Positions 55,441-64,000 of a DNA stretch of 64,000 bases are shown here, piece by piece. Origin of the DNA: Fimbriimonadia bacterium (GTDB lineage Bacteria > Armatimonadota > Fimbriimonadia > Fimbriimonadales > Fimbriimonadaceae). The first letter of the stretch is position 1. Each line of letters begins with the position of its first letter. Location of the stretch: positions 62,001 through 126,000 of the forward strand of contig JAUIKO010000003.1 of assembly GCA_030430755.1 (NCBI GenBank), written 5' to 3'. The position numbers and the translations under genes are program-made. The notes below the pieces were generated by a model that saw only the letters and a program-made list of their open reading frames with translations, did no database searches and was not told the origin of the DNA.

Positions 55441-56142
55441 ATGAAGCATTTTTACTTTATTACAATTTTTCCAGAAAATATTCTTATACCCATCCGCTGT
55501 TCAATCACAGGCAGGGCAGAAAAAAAGAATATCACTTCTTATACTGCCGTCGATCCTAGAACATTTACAAATGACCTTCATCGCACCATTGATGACAAAC
55601 CTTACGGTGGTGGTCCTGGGATGGTGATGAAAGCAGAACCTATTTCTAAAGCAATTGAAAGTCTAAACTTACCCACTGATACTGAGATCATCCTTACAGA
55701 TCCTGTTGCTCCACTCTTCACCCAAGAAGACGCCAAAGATTTATCAACTAAAAAACACATTACCTTTATCTGTGGACATTACGAAGGAATCGATGAAAGA
55801 ATACGGGATACATATGCAACTCGTGTCTATAGCATTGGTGACTATATACTTACCGGGGGTGAATTACCAGCTCTTGTGATGGCAGACAGTATCATACGTT
55901 TAATACCCGGAGTGTTAGGATCTCAAGAGAGTCTCGATATAGACTCTTACTCTCAACAACATCTCAGTTATCCACAATATACAAGACCGGAAGTCTGGAA
56001 TGGAATGGAAATTCCAGAGGTTTTAAAATCTGGACACCATAAAAACATTGAAGCATGGAGAAAAAACCAGTCTCTGCTTAGAACGAAAAAGTATAGACCT
56101 CATCTATTTAATAAGATGATTAACACAGATCCTCTAATTTAG
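55441..56142 (+). CDS. trmD: tRNA (guanine-N1)-methyltransferase TrmD
   Basis: TrmD methylates G37 of tRNAs to prevent frameshifting. The 233-residue chain is typical: YFITIFPENI, then DDKPYGGGPGMVMKAEPI, HYEGIDERI and the trefoil-knot motif IGDYILTGGELPALVMADSI, all SPOUT-fold hallmarks. The ATG has no strong ribosome site. It stands without its usual neighbours rpsP, rimM and rplS. The last 23 bases overlap the convergent rpe gene. Confidence 0.97.
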   Translation: MKHFYFITIFPENILIPIRCSITGRAEKKNITSYTAVDPRTFTNDLHRTIDDKPYGGGPGMVMKAEPISKAIESLNLPTDTEIILTDPVAPLFTQEDAKDLSTKKHITFICGHYEGIDERIRDTYATRVYSIGDYILTGGELPALVMADSIIRLIPGVLGSQESLDIDSYSQQHLSYPQYTRPEVWNGMEIPEVLKSGHHKNIEAWRKNQSLLRTKKYRPHLFNKMINTDPLI

Positions 56143-56782
56143 ATATCAAATGCATCATAGGTTCTTCTAAATGAGGATAATGATTAGCTAAATAACTTCC
56201 TACAACAAATAAGTTTGCTCCAGCAAGATATAAATCTTTAATATTTTCAGGAGCTACTCCACCGTCAACTTCAATGGTGATATCTGGATAATGTTTTCGA
56301 ATGTATTCTATTTTCTTTATTGTACTAGGAATTAAAGATTGACCACCCCAACCAGGATTCACAGTCATGACGGTTACCATATCGATCTCATCTAACATAC
56401 ATTCTATTTGTTCTGTGGAAGTACCAGGATTTAATGCAAGCCCCACTTCTATTCCCTTCCCCTTTAAAAATTGAACATGTCTATGGATATGCTGAGTCGC
56501 CTCTACATGAAAGATAATACGTTTACACCCCGATGCAATAAATGCTTCAAAATGACGTTCAGGTGTATAAGTCATAAGATGAGCTTCGTAAAGTAACTCA
56601 TTTTTTTTTGAAAGATATTTTACAAATTCAGAACCAAAACTGATAGGAGGAACAAATTGACCATCCATAATGTCTAGATGAATAACTCTGACTCCCATAT
56701 CATAAACATCACAAATAAAATCTTCCAAATATATCGGATTTAAATTTAATATGGATGGAGCAATAAGAGATTGTTTTTGCAT
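56120..56782 (-). CDS. rpe: Ribulose-phosphate 3-epimerase
   Basis: Rpe interconverts ribulose 5-phosphate and xylulose 5-phosphate in the pentose phosphate pathway. The 220-residue TIM barrel has APSILNL at the start, HLDIMDGQFVPPISFG with the metal and catalytic Asp, HVEAT, VNPGWGGQS (Trp where Phe is usual), and EVDGGVAPENI with the second catalytic Asp. The 3' end overlaps trmD by 23 bases on the opposite strand. The PASTA-receptor gene lies 15 bases upstream on the same strand, so these two are probably one transcript. Confidence 0.96.
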   Translation of the reverse strand: MQKQSLIAPSILNLNPIYLEDFICDVYDMGVRVIHLDIMDGQFVPPISFGSEFVKYLSKKNELLYEAHLMTYTPERHFEAFIASGCKRIIFHVEATQHIHRHVQFLKGKGIEVGLALNPGTSTEQIECMLDEIDMVTVMTVNPGWGGQSLIPSTIKKIEYIRKHYPDITIEVDGGVAPENIKDLYLAGANLFVVGSYLANHYPHLEEPMMHLISKLEDLC

Positions 56783-56797
56783 ATATATTGGATCACC

Positions 56798-58927
56798 CTA
56801 TATTTCTAAATTCGTACCTTTCTCTTTAGCATCAGATCTCTGTTGATCAACGGATGTATTCTTATTTTCCAGCTTTAGTGGATCAGGTTTTTCCTGATTC
56901 TGAAGTGTTCTGCTATTACGAGAATCTATCGCACCTGAATGATCTTCTTGCTTTTGATTTATTTCTTTTTTAGTTTCAACTAGCCTTTCTGTTTTCGGAG
57001 TACTAGCATGATATTTAGGCCCTTCTTGCTTCGCTGTGATAGGGATTGTTCTTTGTAGTACCCCATCATAATAAACCCTGAAGACAGACTGATTTCCATA
57101 ACCCTCAGCTACTTCTTCTATTTTTCCAGGTTCATGATGTAATTTTTCATAGATTGTTTTTGTCTCTACCTCATCCGTCATATCTACTCGTACTAAGACA
57201 GGCTTTGTAACATTAATTTTAATATTATATTTATATGATGGGCCGCTTCTGTTTCGAAGATGTTTTGGAAGGCCAGAGCTCACCCAGATTTTTACACTTC
57301 TTCCCCTTTCCATTTTGGATGAAGAAACAGGAGTTTGTTTTGCAATACGATTTACGGCATACGCACCACTAGGAATTCTCTCAACCATTTCCTCAACCTC
57401 GATCCCTACATTCGCAGCAAGTGTCTTGGCTTCATCTGGTAATAACCCTCTGAAATCTGGCAGTTGAACAAATTTACTTCCCTGACTTACAGTTACATTG
57501 ATTGTTGATCCTTCTTTCACTTGAAAACCAGGTTGTGGATTTACATCTAAAATCGTACCAGCAGGAAACTTTTCATTTGTTTCCCTCTTTTGAATATTCA
57601 GTGATAAATTTAAATCTTTCAACTTATCCTTCGTTTGATAAACACTTAGACCAGTGATATCAGGCATCACATGCTTTTTGGGAGCATTTAAATTAAAGTA
57701 TATCCATCCCCCTAGTACAACAAAAACACCACACAAACATAAATACACTAAGTTCAACAACCATTTAGGAACTTGAGTGTTAGCACTAGATTTTCTTTTT
57801 CTTGACAATTTCGACTCCTTACTATAAACTGCTCCCATGGCAGGTGCAACATTGCGTGTTTCATTCTTTAAAGCAGAATTCCGCACTTGACTTCCAATTC
57901 TTAATAAATTTTCTTTAGAATGTTCGATCTGATCAACTTTCTGATTTGATAAAACATCCGTTTTCTCCTGATAATCCATTTGTTCGCTGTTGTTTTTATC
58001 ATTCCTTTTCATAGGATTTTCTGAACTTGAGAATGGATATTTCCTTAATGAAGATTTATCATTCCTTCCTACAATCTTAGAGGGTAATGATAATTTTTTG
58101 CCAAATTTCATAGCATCTCTAATACATCTTAAATCTGCTATAAGAGAACGCATACATTCATATCTATCTTCTGGAGATTTTGCTAAACATTTTTTTATCA
58201 CCCATTCATATGACTCTGGAACATCTGGATAATACGCGCATATTTTAGGAACAGGTGCTGAGATATGTTTTTCCTTATAACCTTCATAACTATCAGCGAT
58301 AAAAGGCACTTTACCAGTTAACAGTTCATAAAATACAGCGCCTAAGGCATAAATATCTGAGCTTTTTGAATGCCCTGAATCGGAATAAAATTCTGGGGAT
58401 AAATATGGAAACAAATGAAAAAACATTGCTACCATTGTATCATCACATGACGTATATACATCCCAAAATCCGGGATGCAGCAACTTCACTGCTCCATCTT
58501 GAGAAACTGCTATACTAGCTGGGGTCACATGACCGTGCACAAGTTGTTTCAGGTGCATCTCATCTAATGCTTCGCCGATAAACAAGACAAGCTCTATACT
58601 AAGAGAGGGTGTAAATGGCGCTAACTTTGGAATACTTACAGAAAGCAATTCACCTCGATATAGATCGCTTAAAACAAGTAAGTCTCCTTCGGAATCTAAA
58701 ACTTCATGTAATTTTTCTAAACAAGGATGATGAAGACTATGAGACTCATGAACGGCTTGATATAAAGCGTCTCTTACTGCAGGCACATGCTTATATCGAT
58801 CTTTCAATATCCGGATGCAAATATCTTTTGATGTAACTCTATCTTTTGCTCCAAAAACCTTGAATAATGGATGTGATGCTAATTCCCTCTTAAGTTCATA
58901 TCGTGTATTTAACATCATCCCTACCAT
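56798..58927 (-). CDS. PASTA-domain pseudokinase, transmembrane
   Basis: The 709-residue protein has the layout of PknB/PrkC receptor kinases: kinase-like domain (about 6-270), linker, membrane helix (LVYLCLCGVFVVLGGWIYF, about 395-413), then two PASTA domains (VMPDITGLSVYQTKDKLKD and FVQLPDFRGLLPDEAKTLA) and a further beta domain and acidic tail. The kinase part is catalytically dead by sequence: the glycine loop reads ASHPLF, the VAIK Lys is Arg39, HRD reads HGH (131-133) and DFG reads HPG (151-153). The C-lobe (SPEFYS, SSDIYALGAVFYELLTGKVPF) is well kept. It probably binds murein fragments and acts as a scaffold or regulator. Confidence 0.88.
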   Translation of the reverse strand: MVGMMLNTRYELKRELASHPLFKVFGAKDRVTSKDICIRILKDRYKHVPAVRDALYQAVHESHSLHHPCLEKLHEVLDSEGDLLVLSDLYRGELLSVSIPKLAPFTPSLSIELVLFIGEALDEMHLKQLVHGHVTPASIAVSQDGAVKLLHPGFWDVYTSCDDTMVAMFFHLFPYLSPEFYSDSGHSKSSDIYALGAVFYELLTGKVPFIADSYEGYKEKHISAPVPKICAYYPDVPESYEWVIKKCLAKSPEDRYECMRSLIADLRCIRDAMKFGKKLSLPSKIVGRNDKSSLRKYPFSSSENPMKRNDKNNSEQMDYQEKTDVLSNQKVDQIEHSKENLLRIGSQVRNSALKNETRNVAPAMGAVYSKESKLSRKRKSSANTQVPKWLLNLVYLCLCGVFVVLGGWIYFNLNAPKKHVMPDITGLSVYQTKDKLKDLNLSLNIQKRETNEKFPAGTILDVNPQPGFQVKEGSTINVTVSQGSKFVQLPDFRGLLPDEAKTLAANVGIEVEEMVERIPSGAYAVNRIAKQTPVSSSKMERGRSVKIWVSSGLPKHLRNRSGPSYKYNIKINVTKPVLVRVDMTDEVETKTIYEKLHHEPGKIEEVAEGYGNQSVFRVYYDGVLQRTIPITAKQEGPKYHASTPKTERLVETKKEINQKQEDHSGAIDSRNSRTLQNQEKPDPLKLENKNTSVDQQRSDAKEKGTNLEI

Positions 58928-59050
58928 GCTTAACCTGCGCTAATATTCATTTCTTATTATCACAATTTTACACCTTTCAATTCACTCTATGCTGATAAAT
59001 GACACCTATCAGTAAATTCTTATCATAGGGCTCTAAAAACGTCGCTGTTG

Positions 59051-59097
59051 AAAATTTATCTAGCCTCATCTAAAATGCTTAGATGAGGCTAGATAAA
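59051..59097 (-). terminator. Perfect 19-bp terminator hairpin (minus strand)
   Basis: TTTATCTAGCCTCATCTAA (59055-59073) and its exact complement (59079-59097) enclose a five-base loop. On the minus strand a TTTT follows, so it should terminate the transcript that ends at 59138. Confidence 0.75.
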
Positions 59098-59137
59098 CAG
59101 ACTTCGCTTTTTACGGTCTTTAAACTCTTCAGATATA

Positions 59138-59770
59138 TTAATTCTGAAGTAGATATTCTTCTACTAATGATTTCAAAGGACCTGTTTGAAGTAATTCTTC
59201 AACTTTATATTCAGTATTATCTGTACCATCTTGCATAGACATTCTACTGTGCTCATCTAACCAAACAGCTAAGATAAATCGGTACAATTCCTCTACATCT
59301 CCATCATCCATATGCTTACTTACAAATTCACCAAGGTTTTTAATATGTTTGGCATAATCAGTCTTGAAATTATTATTGAAAGAAAGCCACTCTTGGACCA
59401 TTGCTCCTTCAACTGTATAAGTACGATAAGCTAAAGCCTCTGTAGTGTCAACATTACTACTGACTTCTTCATGAGTATTATCTTCTTTGATAATTATCTT
59501 TTCTAGCCCACCACTCATGCCTGAGACAAGATTTCGAACCTCTTCCTCTAAGTATTTAAAGTTTCCACTTACAGGAACATGCCCCATATCATACTCATCA
59601 GTACTTGCTACTCCTTCTTTCTCAGCAAATCTGTCAGGTTTAGAGGTTTCTTGATTCATAGAACCATCATCAACTCCAGCTGTTTTCTCTAATTGAGGAC
59701 TCATCTTCTGAATTTCTACAACTTCCTCATGCTCATCTAGTGGTCTTATACCCTCAACCTTCTCAATCAT
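59138..59770 (-). pseudogene. Detached C-terminal part of the large lipoprotein
   Basis: The 210-residue frame starts at ATG 59770 without a ribosome site. Its reading frame is open upstream through GNPVEWNQNEGTH, which continues the repeat seen at the end of the lipoprotein gene (GNPVEWDQDGVG). A single missing base near 59810 shifts the frame, so this was the C-terminus of one protein of roughly 1025 residues. The segment is acidic and helical (VEEEVRNL-like helices, YAKHIKNLGEFVSKHMDDGD), with no recognised family. Confidence 0.6.
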
Positions 59771-59787
59771 ATGAGTTCCTTCATTCT

Positions 59788-60083
59788 GATTCCACTCTAC
59801 GGGATTTCCTCTGCATCAAATGAATGAGGAGCGACATCACCTTCTGCAGGATACGTACCATCATTCATACCGTGATTATCTGAGTCTGGATGTTCATCAA
59901 AATGAGATTCGCCTACACCATCCTGATCCCATTCAACGGGATTTCCTTCTGCATCAAATGAGTGAGGAGCAACTTTACCCATATAATCTTCAGAACCAGA
60001 AACATACTTTTCATCTTCTGCAGGATAGGTACCATCATTCATATCATGCCCACCAGCGCCAGGATGATCGTCAAAATGAGATC
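59788..60083 (-). repeat. Two-copy coding repeat in the lipoprotein C-terminus
   Basis: Copy 1 at 59788-59910 (123 bp) and copy 2 at 59925-60083 (159 bp) share GGAAATCCCGTxGAxTGG and the HDMNDGTYPAE-type text; copy 2 has 36 extra bases. Copy 1 lacks one base (near 59810), which causes the frameshift. Confidence 0.8.
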
Positions 60084-62217
60084 CACTTCCTGGATGACCG
60101 TGCATATCTTGCTGATGATCTACATGAGATGGATCATATGGATCGTGGCCCTCATCATCGGATGGATAATAAGGTGCACCTGCACTTTGACTAAATCTTC
60201 CTACACTAGCAACTGAATCTTCAAATTCAGGCATATCTACACCCATTTCAACTAAGTGATGTCTAATTTCGTTAAACATCATTTTCATATTTTCTACTTT
60301 TGATTGATCAGATGATCTTGGAGATGCACTTCTTTGATCCATGATAGAATCTAAGTGATCTTTATAAAATCTTGTTACATCTCTCATCTGGTTTTCAACC
60401 TGAGTTACAACCTGATTTATTTTAGAATAGTCATGGGATTTAGGTTTAGTAGAAGATTTTATAGCTTTGAATAGTAGTTCATTAAATCTATGGTTGACCA
60501 TATTAACAAGATGCTCATGGGCTCTATGAGAAACTTCAAATTTGCTCTTTACATCGAGAGCTTTTTCTAACGCTGCTCCAGCTTCTGAATCTACAATGCT
60601 CTGACATTGACCTAACATTTCCAACGTACTCGCAGAAATCGTGTAATCATGTTGGAAAGGACTTCCAGAATGCTCTTTACCATGTTCTCCATGCGGTGGC
60701 ATATATTCAGAATCACTATCTGAAACATAATGATGATCACCATGATCTACCATTGGAACATTCTCATTATCCACTTCTTTGCTCATGTCTGATTCAATAT
60801 CACGGTCAAACATTTCTTTATCTTGCACATGAACATCCTTATCTTTTTGATCATTCACAAAATTTTCTACTGGAACCTGCTTATCAGCCATACTATCAGG
60901 CAACCAAGCATCTTTTTCGCTGTTGTAACTATACTTATATTTAACTTCATCATTCAGCTTAATAGAGATGTTCGATTTATCATGATTAACAACACGGAGA
61001 ATAATTTCTTCACCTTCAAAGGCTCCTTTCATGTATGATAACTTCTCATCTACTTCATTGTAATAAGCTCGTCCAAATTTCATATTATTCAAATCATGGC
61101 TGGAAATAGATTCTCCTGATTCAAGCTTTTGAATCATGGATTTCATATAATTTTCTTCAAAAACCCACTCTGTTTGCTCTTCATTTAAAAAGTATTTATA
61201 ATGATACTTTGCATTCGCTTCCAGATCATATATTCTATATTGATACTCACTTAATCCACCTGTAAAACCTAGTTCTTTTGATATCACAATTGCAGCGCCA
61301 CGCTCACCATAATTGCTCTGTACTCTGAAATCTATACTACTAACATTTAAATCATTAACTGTATGTCTACTCTTTATCGAGTCATAATCAGAGTCAGTTA
61401 CAAATTCAGATCTCTTTTGATTTTCATAATCATAATACTCAACATCATGATATTTAGAAGGATAATAGCTTTGATAATCTTTAAACTCAGATACTGTGAA
61501 ATTCTCTTTAGCTAGGATCTTCTTGTACATTTCATGATCAAACTGATCAGCAGTATACAACTGTAATAATTGATCTAAAGACTTAGCATCACTATTCTTG
61601 CTATATTTGTTTTTCCACTCATCACCAGAACTCTCATACATAAAAGTTAAGCTGATTTCTTTATCAACATTCTTTTTTTGAACAAAAATACTTTTCTCAT
61701 CCTCTAAATCTCGAATGTGAAATCTATATTTGGTACCCATTTTATCTTCAAAATCCACCTCAGATGATCCTGATTTATCAGAATCTTTAATAAAAACTAT
61801 ATCTTCAAGTGGGATATCTTTATATTGAATAATATTTTCATAAATAGAGAGTAATCTCTGTACAGTATCAGACTTTTCATCAACTTTCTTCTGTCCATCA
61901 AGCTCTTCACTTTTTGTAGAAATAGCTGTAGTTGTAACGAATGCATCGGGAGCTTTTACAATTTCCGCATCACCACCTGCTAATTTATTTTCTTCAGAAA
62001 CTGAAGATACTGCATCTACATTAGCGACTTTAGACTGACCAGGTGCTACGATCTCCTGACTTGAATCATCACCCGAAATACTTCTGGTCGTTTGATTTTT
62101 TATCGAAGCTTTTGATGATGTAACTCCTAAACCACTGGAAGATCCTCCGCAACCTACCAAACCCATAAAAACAACCATTCCTGCTATGTTACATAGTCTA
62201 TTTTTCCTATACTGCAT
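59797..62217 (-). CDS. Large acidic lipoprotein, C-terminus frameshifted
   Basis: The 806-residue lipoprotein starts at 62217 (GGAG six bases upstream) with signal peptide and lipobox (VGCGGSSSG). The mature part has beta-type segments rich in Asp, Ser, Tyr and His, then a helical region (about 540-650, QCQSIVDSEAGAALEKAL) and a His/Asp/Gly-rich repeat region at the end. The last repeat breaks with DAEEIP and a stop, where the other copy reads DAEGNPVEWDQD: a one-base deletion. The intact gene would run through to 59138. Surface location is likely; no family is recognised. Confidence 0.75.
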   Translation of the reverse strand: MQYRKNRLCNIAGMVVFMGLVGCGGSSSGLGVTSSKASIKNQTTRSISGDDSSQEIVAPGQSKVANVDAVSSVSEENKLAGGDAEIVKAPDAFVTTTAISTKSEELDGQKKVDEKSDTVQRLLSIYENIIQYKDIPLEDIVFIKDSDKSGSSEVDFEDKMGTKYRFHIRDLEDEKSIFVQKKNVDKEISLTFMYESSGDEWKNKYSKNSDAKSLDQLLQLYTADQFDHEMYKKILAKENFTVSEFKDYQSYYPSKYHDVEYYDYENQKRSEFVTDSDYDSIKSRHTVNDLNVSSIDFRVQSNYGERGAAIVISKELGFTGGLSEYQYRIYDLEANAKYHYKYFLNEEQTEWVFEENYMKSMIQKLESGESISSHDLNNMKFGRAYYNEVDEKLSYMKGAFEGEEIILRVVNHDKSNISIKLNDEVKYKYSYNSEKDAWLPDSMADKQVPVENFVNDQKDKDVHVQDKEMFDRDIESDMSKEVDNENVPMVDHGDHHYVSDSDSEYMPPHGEHGKEHSGSPFQHDYTISASTLEMLGQCQSIVDSEAGAALEKALDVKSKFEVSHRAHEHLVNMVNHRFNELLFKAIKSSTKPKSHDYSKINQVVTQVENQMRDVTRFYKDHLDSIMDQRSASPRSSDQSKVENMKMMFNEIRHHLVEMGVDMPEFEDSVASVGRFSQSAGAPYYPSDDEGHDPYDPSHVDHQQDMHGHPGSGSHFDDHPGAGGHDMNDGTYPAEDEKYVSGSEDYMGKVAPHSFDAEGNPVEWDQDGVGESHFDEHPDSDNHGMNDGTYPAEGDVAPHSFDAEEIP

Positions 62218-62447
62218 TTTAACTCCAATAAATACGGCTTGTTCATCCTGTGCAATTCATTCAACCTACTCACTATAAATGAACAGGTCTTTTTGACACA
62301 AAAAATAAACACTTTTGCTACAAGTGAATTATTGGAGTCTCTAAAGTTTTCGAAAGCCTAGCTGCAAGAATTTTTCAATAACAGGCAATGTTACAAGGTA
62401 AAACACATGTCTTTTTGGTTGGAATGTTTAAATTTGCTTAGCTTGAA

Positions 62448-63200
62448 TCACTCTTTTTCATCTATCGTTTTTTTTCGTGAACGTTTTAGAAAAAGGCGCT
62501 TCATTTTACGCATATATATTTTCTTAAAATGGTAGTTTTTCAATTTTAATCTTTTACCAGGTGCCCAAATGGCAGAACCTATCTCTCGGTACATTCTTGC
62601 TCTAGCTACAGCCCCTTGCAACACTCCCATTTTTCTTTCTTTATGAGTATTACTAACCCCTCTTAGAAAGACGTATTTGAAAGGTATTTTATGCTGTTTG
62701 GAATATCGATGCAGAGCCATTTCTATTCCCATTCTTAATTTATCAGTATCCTGAATCGATAAGAAAAGTTCTTTTTTCAAGGCTCGCTGTCCGCTCAACC
62801 AAGGTGAAATCACTTGCGCTGCAGTACTCCAGAATTTTTTCGAAAGAAGCCTACCTATGCACATGTCTACATGACCATTTACAACCGGCATAACCATCAA
62901 ATCGATATGCTTCCCTTGCACTCCTTTTAGATCAGCATCCATAAACACAACGATGCTATTTTTAGCATCTAGCACGCCTTGACGCATAGCAGATGCTTTC
63001 CCTTTATTATCAGGTAGTGCCAATACTTTCAATCTAGTATCTTGATGGAGTAAACTTTGCACCACTTCAACTGTGCGATCTGTACTTCCATCGCTTACTA
63101 CAATAATTTCATCTACGAATACAGCATCAAAGCTACTTAGCACTACTTCAGAAATTCTATCTTCTTCATTGTAAGCAGGGATAATAAGGGTAGCTTTCAT
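62448..63200 (-). CDS. Family 2 glycosyltransferase
   Basis: The ATG at 63200 (MKATLIIPAYNEE) gives about 250 residues and is preferred over an upstream start. The GT-A motifs are visible: IIPAYNEED, VVSDGSTDRTVE, DNKGKASAMRQGVLDAK, and the metal-binding FMDADLKG. This resembles undecaprenyl-phosphate or polyprenyl-sugar transferases of the DPM1 type, but no C-terminal membrane segment is seen. The C-terminus is very basic (RKMKRLFLKRSRKKT). It transfers a sugar from a nucleotide donor; the acceptor is unknown. It stands alone behind the lipoprotein gene. Confidence 0.88.
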   Translation of the reverse strand: MKATLIIPAYNEEDRISEVVLSSFDAVFVDEIIVVSDGSTDRTVEVVQSLLHQDTRLKVLALPDNKGKASAMRQGVLDAKNSIVVFMDADLKGVQGKHIDLMVMPVVNGHVDMCIGRLLSKKFWSTAAQVISPWLSGQRALKKELFLSIQDTDKLRMGIEMALHRYSKQHKIPFKYVFLRGVSNTHKERKMGVLQGAVARARMYREIGSAIWAPGKRLKLKNYHFKKIYMRKMKRLFLKRSRKKTIDEKE

Positions 63201-63347
63201 AATATAATATATTGACTGTATAACATTGTACACCTATTAGCCATCGTTTTACGCTTTACAACCCTATTAATTGTTATCAAATAAACTACACGAATAAACT
63301 ATTTTCTGATAAATGAATATAAACTGTAAAATAATAAGACATAGCTA

Positions 63348-63818
63348 ATGAAATGGAAAAACTTTTATATCTGGAATAAACGACTTCCCCACTGGCGTGC
63401 AGATTCGGTTATGTACTACATAACGTTTAAACATCGAATCAGTCTAGATGAACCTGCACTATCTAAAATTTTTTCTAATATTCTAAAGACAAATGGTAGA
63501 AAATGGGATATCCTAGCACTATCTACAAGCGCTGATGCAACGCATATGTTGGCTACATTTCAATCACATCAAGCTTCTAAAGCAAAAGAAATTGCCAAAA
63601 TCATAGAACCTTTAAAGCTTAAAATTCAACAAGATATCATAAAACATTCCTGCAATACGCACACATTACTTTTTTATCAAGAAAGTTATGACCATATCAT
63701 ACGGAACGAAGAAGATTTAGATTCACACTTAAATATTATAAAATCCATTCACAACCCGGATTTACTATGGATAAATCAACCCTCATTAGAAAATTTTGAT
63801 TTTCTAATGAATGAATAA
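63348..63818 (+). CDS. Domesticated Y1-transposase (RAYT)-like protein
   Basis: The 156-residue protein resembles REP-associated tyrosine transposases: KRLPHWRADSVMYYITFKH at the start, WDILALSTSADATHMLATFQ where RAYTs have the HxH motif (NHVHLL), and FYQESYDHIIRNEEDLDSHL followed by IHNPDLLW, the usual YxxxIRxxeEldxHLxYI.xNP pattern. The first His of HxH is missing (Asp-Ala-Thr-His) and the catalytic Tyr position of the C-terminal helix is unclear. No terminal repeats are seen around the gene. It may be a domesticated DNA-binding protein. The ATG at 63348 has no strong ribosome site. Confidence 0.65.
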   Translation: MKWKNFYIWNKRLPHWRADSVMYYITFKHRISLDEPALSKIFSNILKTNGRKWDILALSTSADATHMLATFQSHQASKAKEIAKIIEPLKLKIQQDIIKHSCNTHTLLFYQESYDHIIRNEEDLDSHLNIIKSIHNPDLLWINQPSLENFDFLMNE

Positions 63819-63866
63819 ATCTTTACGGGAACTAAATTATTTTTCAAAATGTTTACATGAGTGCAC

Positions 63867-63894
63867 TAGACTCAACTATCTTGTATGCTATAAT
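63867..63894 (+). promoter_or_regulatory. Candidate dnaK promoter
   Basis: TATAAT at 63889-63894 lies 16 bases after TAGACT (63867-63872), close to the -35 consensus, and 47 bases before the dnaK ATG. A small dyad TGAGT-N7-ACTCA overlaps the -35; a full CIRCE element is not present. Confidence 0.45.
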
Positions 63895-63941
63895 ATAAAT
63901 ATCAACGATTATTTTAAGCGTTTAAGAAAAAGAGGTTAATT

Positions 63942-64000
63942 ATGGGAAAAACAGTAGGAATCGATTTAGGAACAACAAACTCTGTTGTTGCAGTTATGGA
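63942..64000 (+). CDS. dnaK: Chaperone DnaK, first 19 codons
   Basis: The frame starting at ATG 63942, behind AAGAGG, reads MGKTVGIDLGTTNSVVAVM and runs off the window edge. This is the phosphate-1 motif of the Hsp70 ATPase domain, typical of DnaK, which folds and refolds proteins with DnaJ and GrpE. Paralogues such as HscA start similarly, but the text here is closest to DnaK. Confidence 0.85.
   Translation, partial: MGKTVGIDLGTTNSVVAVM

Noticed and set aside
59820-60944. Plus-strand His-rich frames opposite the large lipoprotein
   Set aside because: They are reverse reading of Asp/His-rich codons with no ribosome site; the minus-strand gene explains them.
63861-63877. A CIRCE element upstream of dnaK
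   Set aside because: The text has GAGTGCAC and a short dyad TGAGT-N7-ACTCA, but not the TTAGCACTC-N9-GAGTGCTAA consensus.

Overview
The window is AT-rich bacterial chromosome using the standard code. It comes from a diderm (two-membrane) bacterium: it carries type IV pilin-like proteins, a signal-peptide-bearing beta-barrel candidate, STN-domain and lipobox proteins, and murein synthesis (MurA) together with an LL-diaminopimelate-aminotransferase-like enzyme. A lone FliD suggests flagella or a related filament. DapL-like, acyl-ACP-reductase-like and PASTA-receptor genes together resemble uncultivated relatives of Cyanobacteria such as Margulisbacteria. That placement is a guess from gene content, not something the sequence proves.

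Layout. 0-13 kb: end of a lipoprotein gene, mnmA, a large secreted metalloprotease, a 3-methyladenine DNA glycosylase, an MFS transporter, a decayed intergenic stretch with short repeats and a dead helix-turn-helix gene, then pfkA and polA on the minus strand. 12.4-17.8 kb: a TfoX-like protein, a sugar ABC importer whose binding protein is fused to the first permease, and a secreted lipase-like hydrolase. 18-25 kb: an M50 protease, a SulP transporter with a MerR-like gene behind it, a cluster of small exported proteins carrying single-base lesions, an aldo/keto reductase, and an NHLP-type RiPP precursor with no visible maturation enzyme. 25-33 kb: an outer-membrane-like protein, a four-gene pseudopilin operon and a methyltransferase with a GT-A-like C-terminal half.

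33-42 kb: a small lipoprotein, tRNA-Ile(GAT), long fliD, murA, a membrane protein, and a three-gene run of two dehydrogenase-like genes plus a DapL-like aminotransferase. 42-50 kb, all minus strand: M16 protease, FAH-like protein, HAD phosphatase, STN-domain protein, zinc-finger anti-sigma-like protein, active CtpA protease and a catalytically dead CtpA paralogue. 50-53 kb: a repeat protein built from near-identical 236-bp units. 53-59 kb: rsfS-nadD-obg, trmD, rpe and a PASTA-domain receptor whose kinase domain has lost every catalytic motif. 59-64 kb: a large His/Asp-rich lipoprotein split by a one-base frameshift, a GT2 glycosyltransferase, a domesticated Y1-transposase-like gene and the start of dnaK.

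No CRISPR array, intact insertion sequence, rRNA operon or prophage was seen. The best candidates for something new are the orphan NHLP precursor, the PASTA pseudokinase, the acyl-ACP-reductase-like pair, and the active/inactive CtpA pair next to a zinc-finger membrane protein. Long perfect hairpins, mostly without a U-tract, sit at many gene ends.
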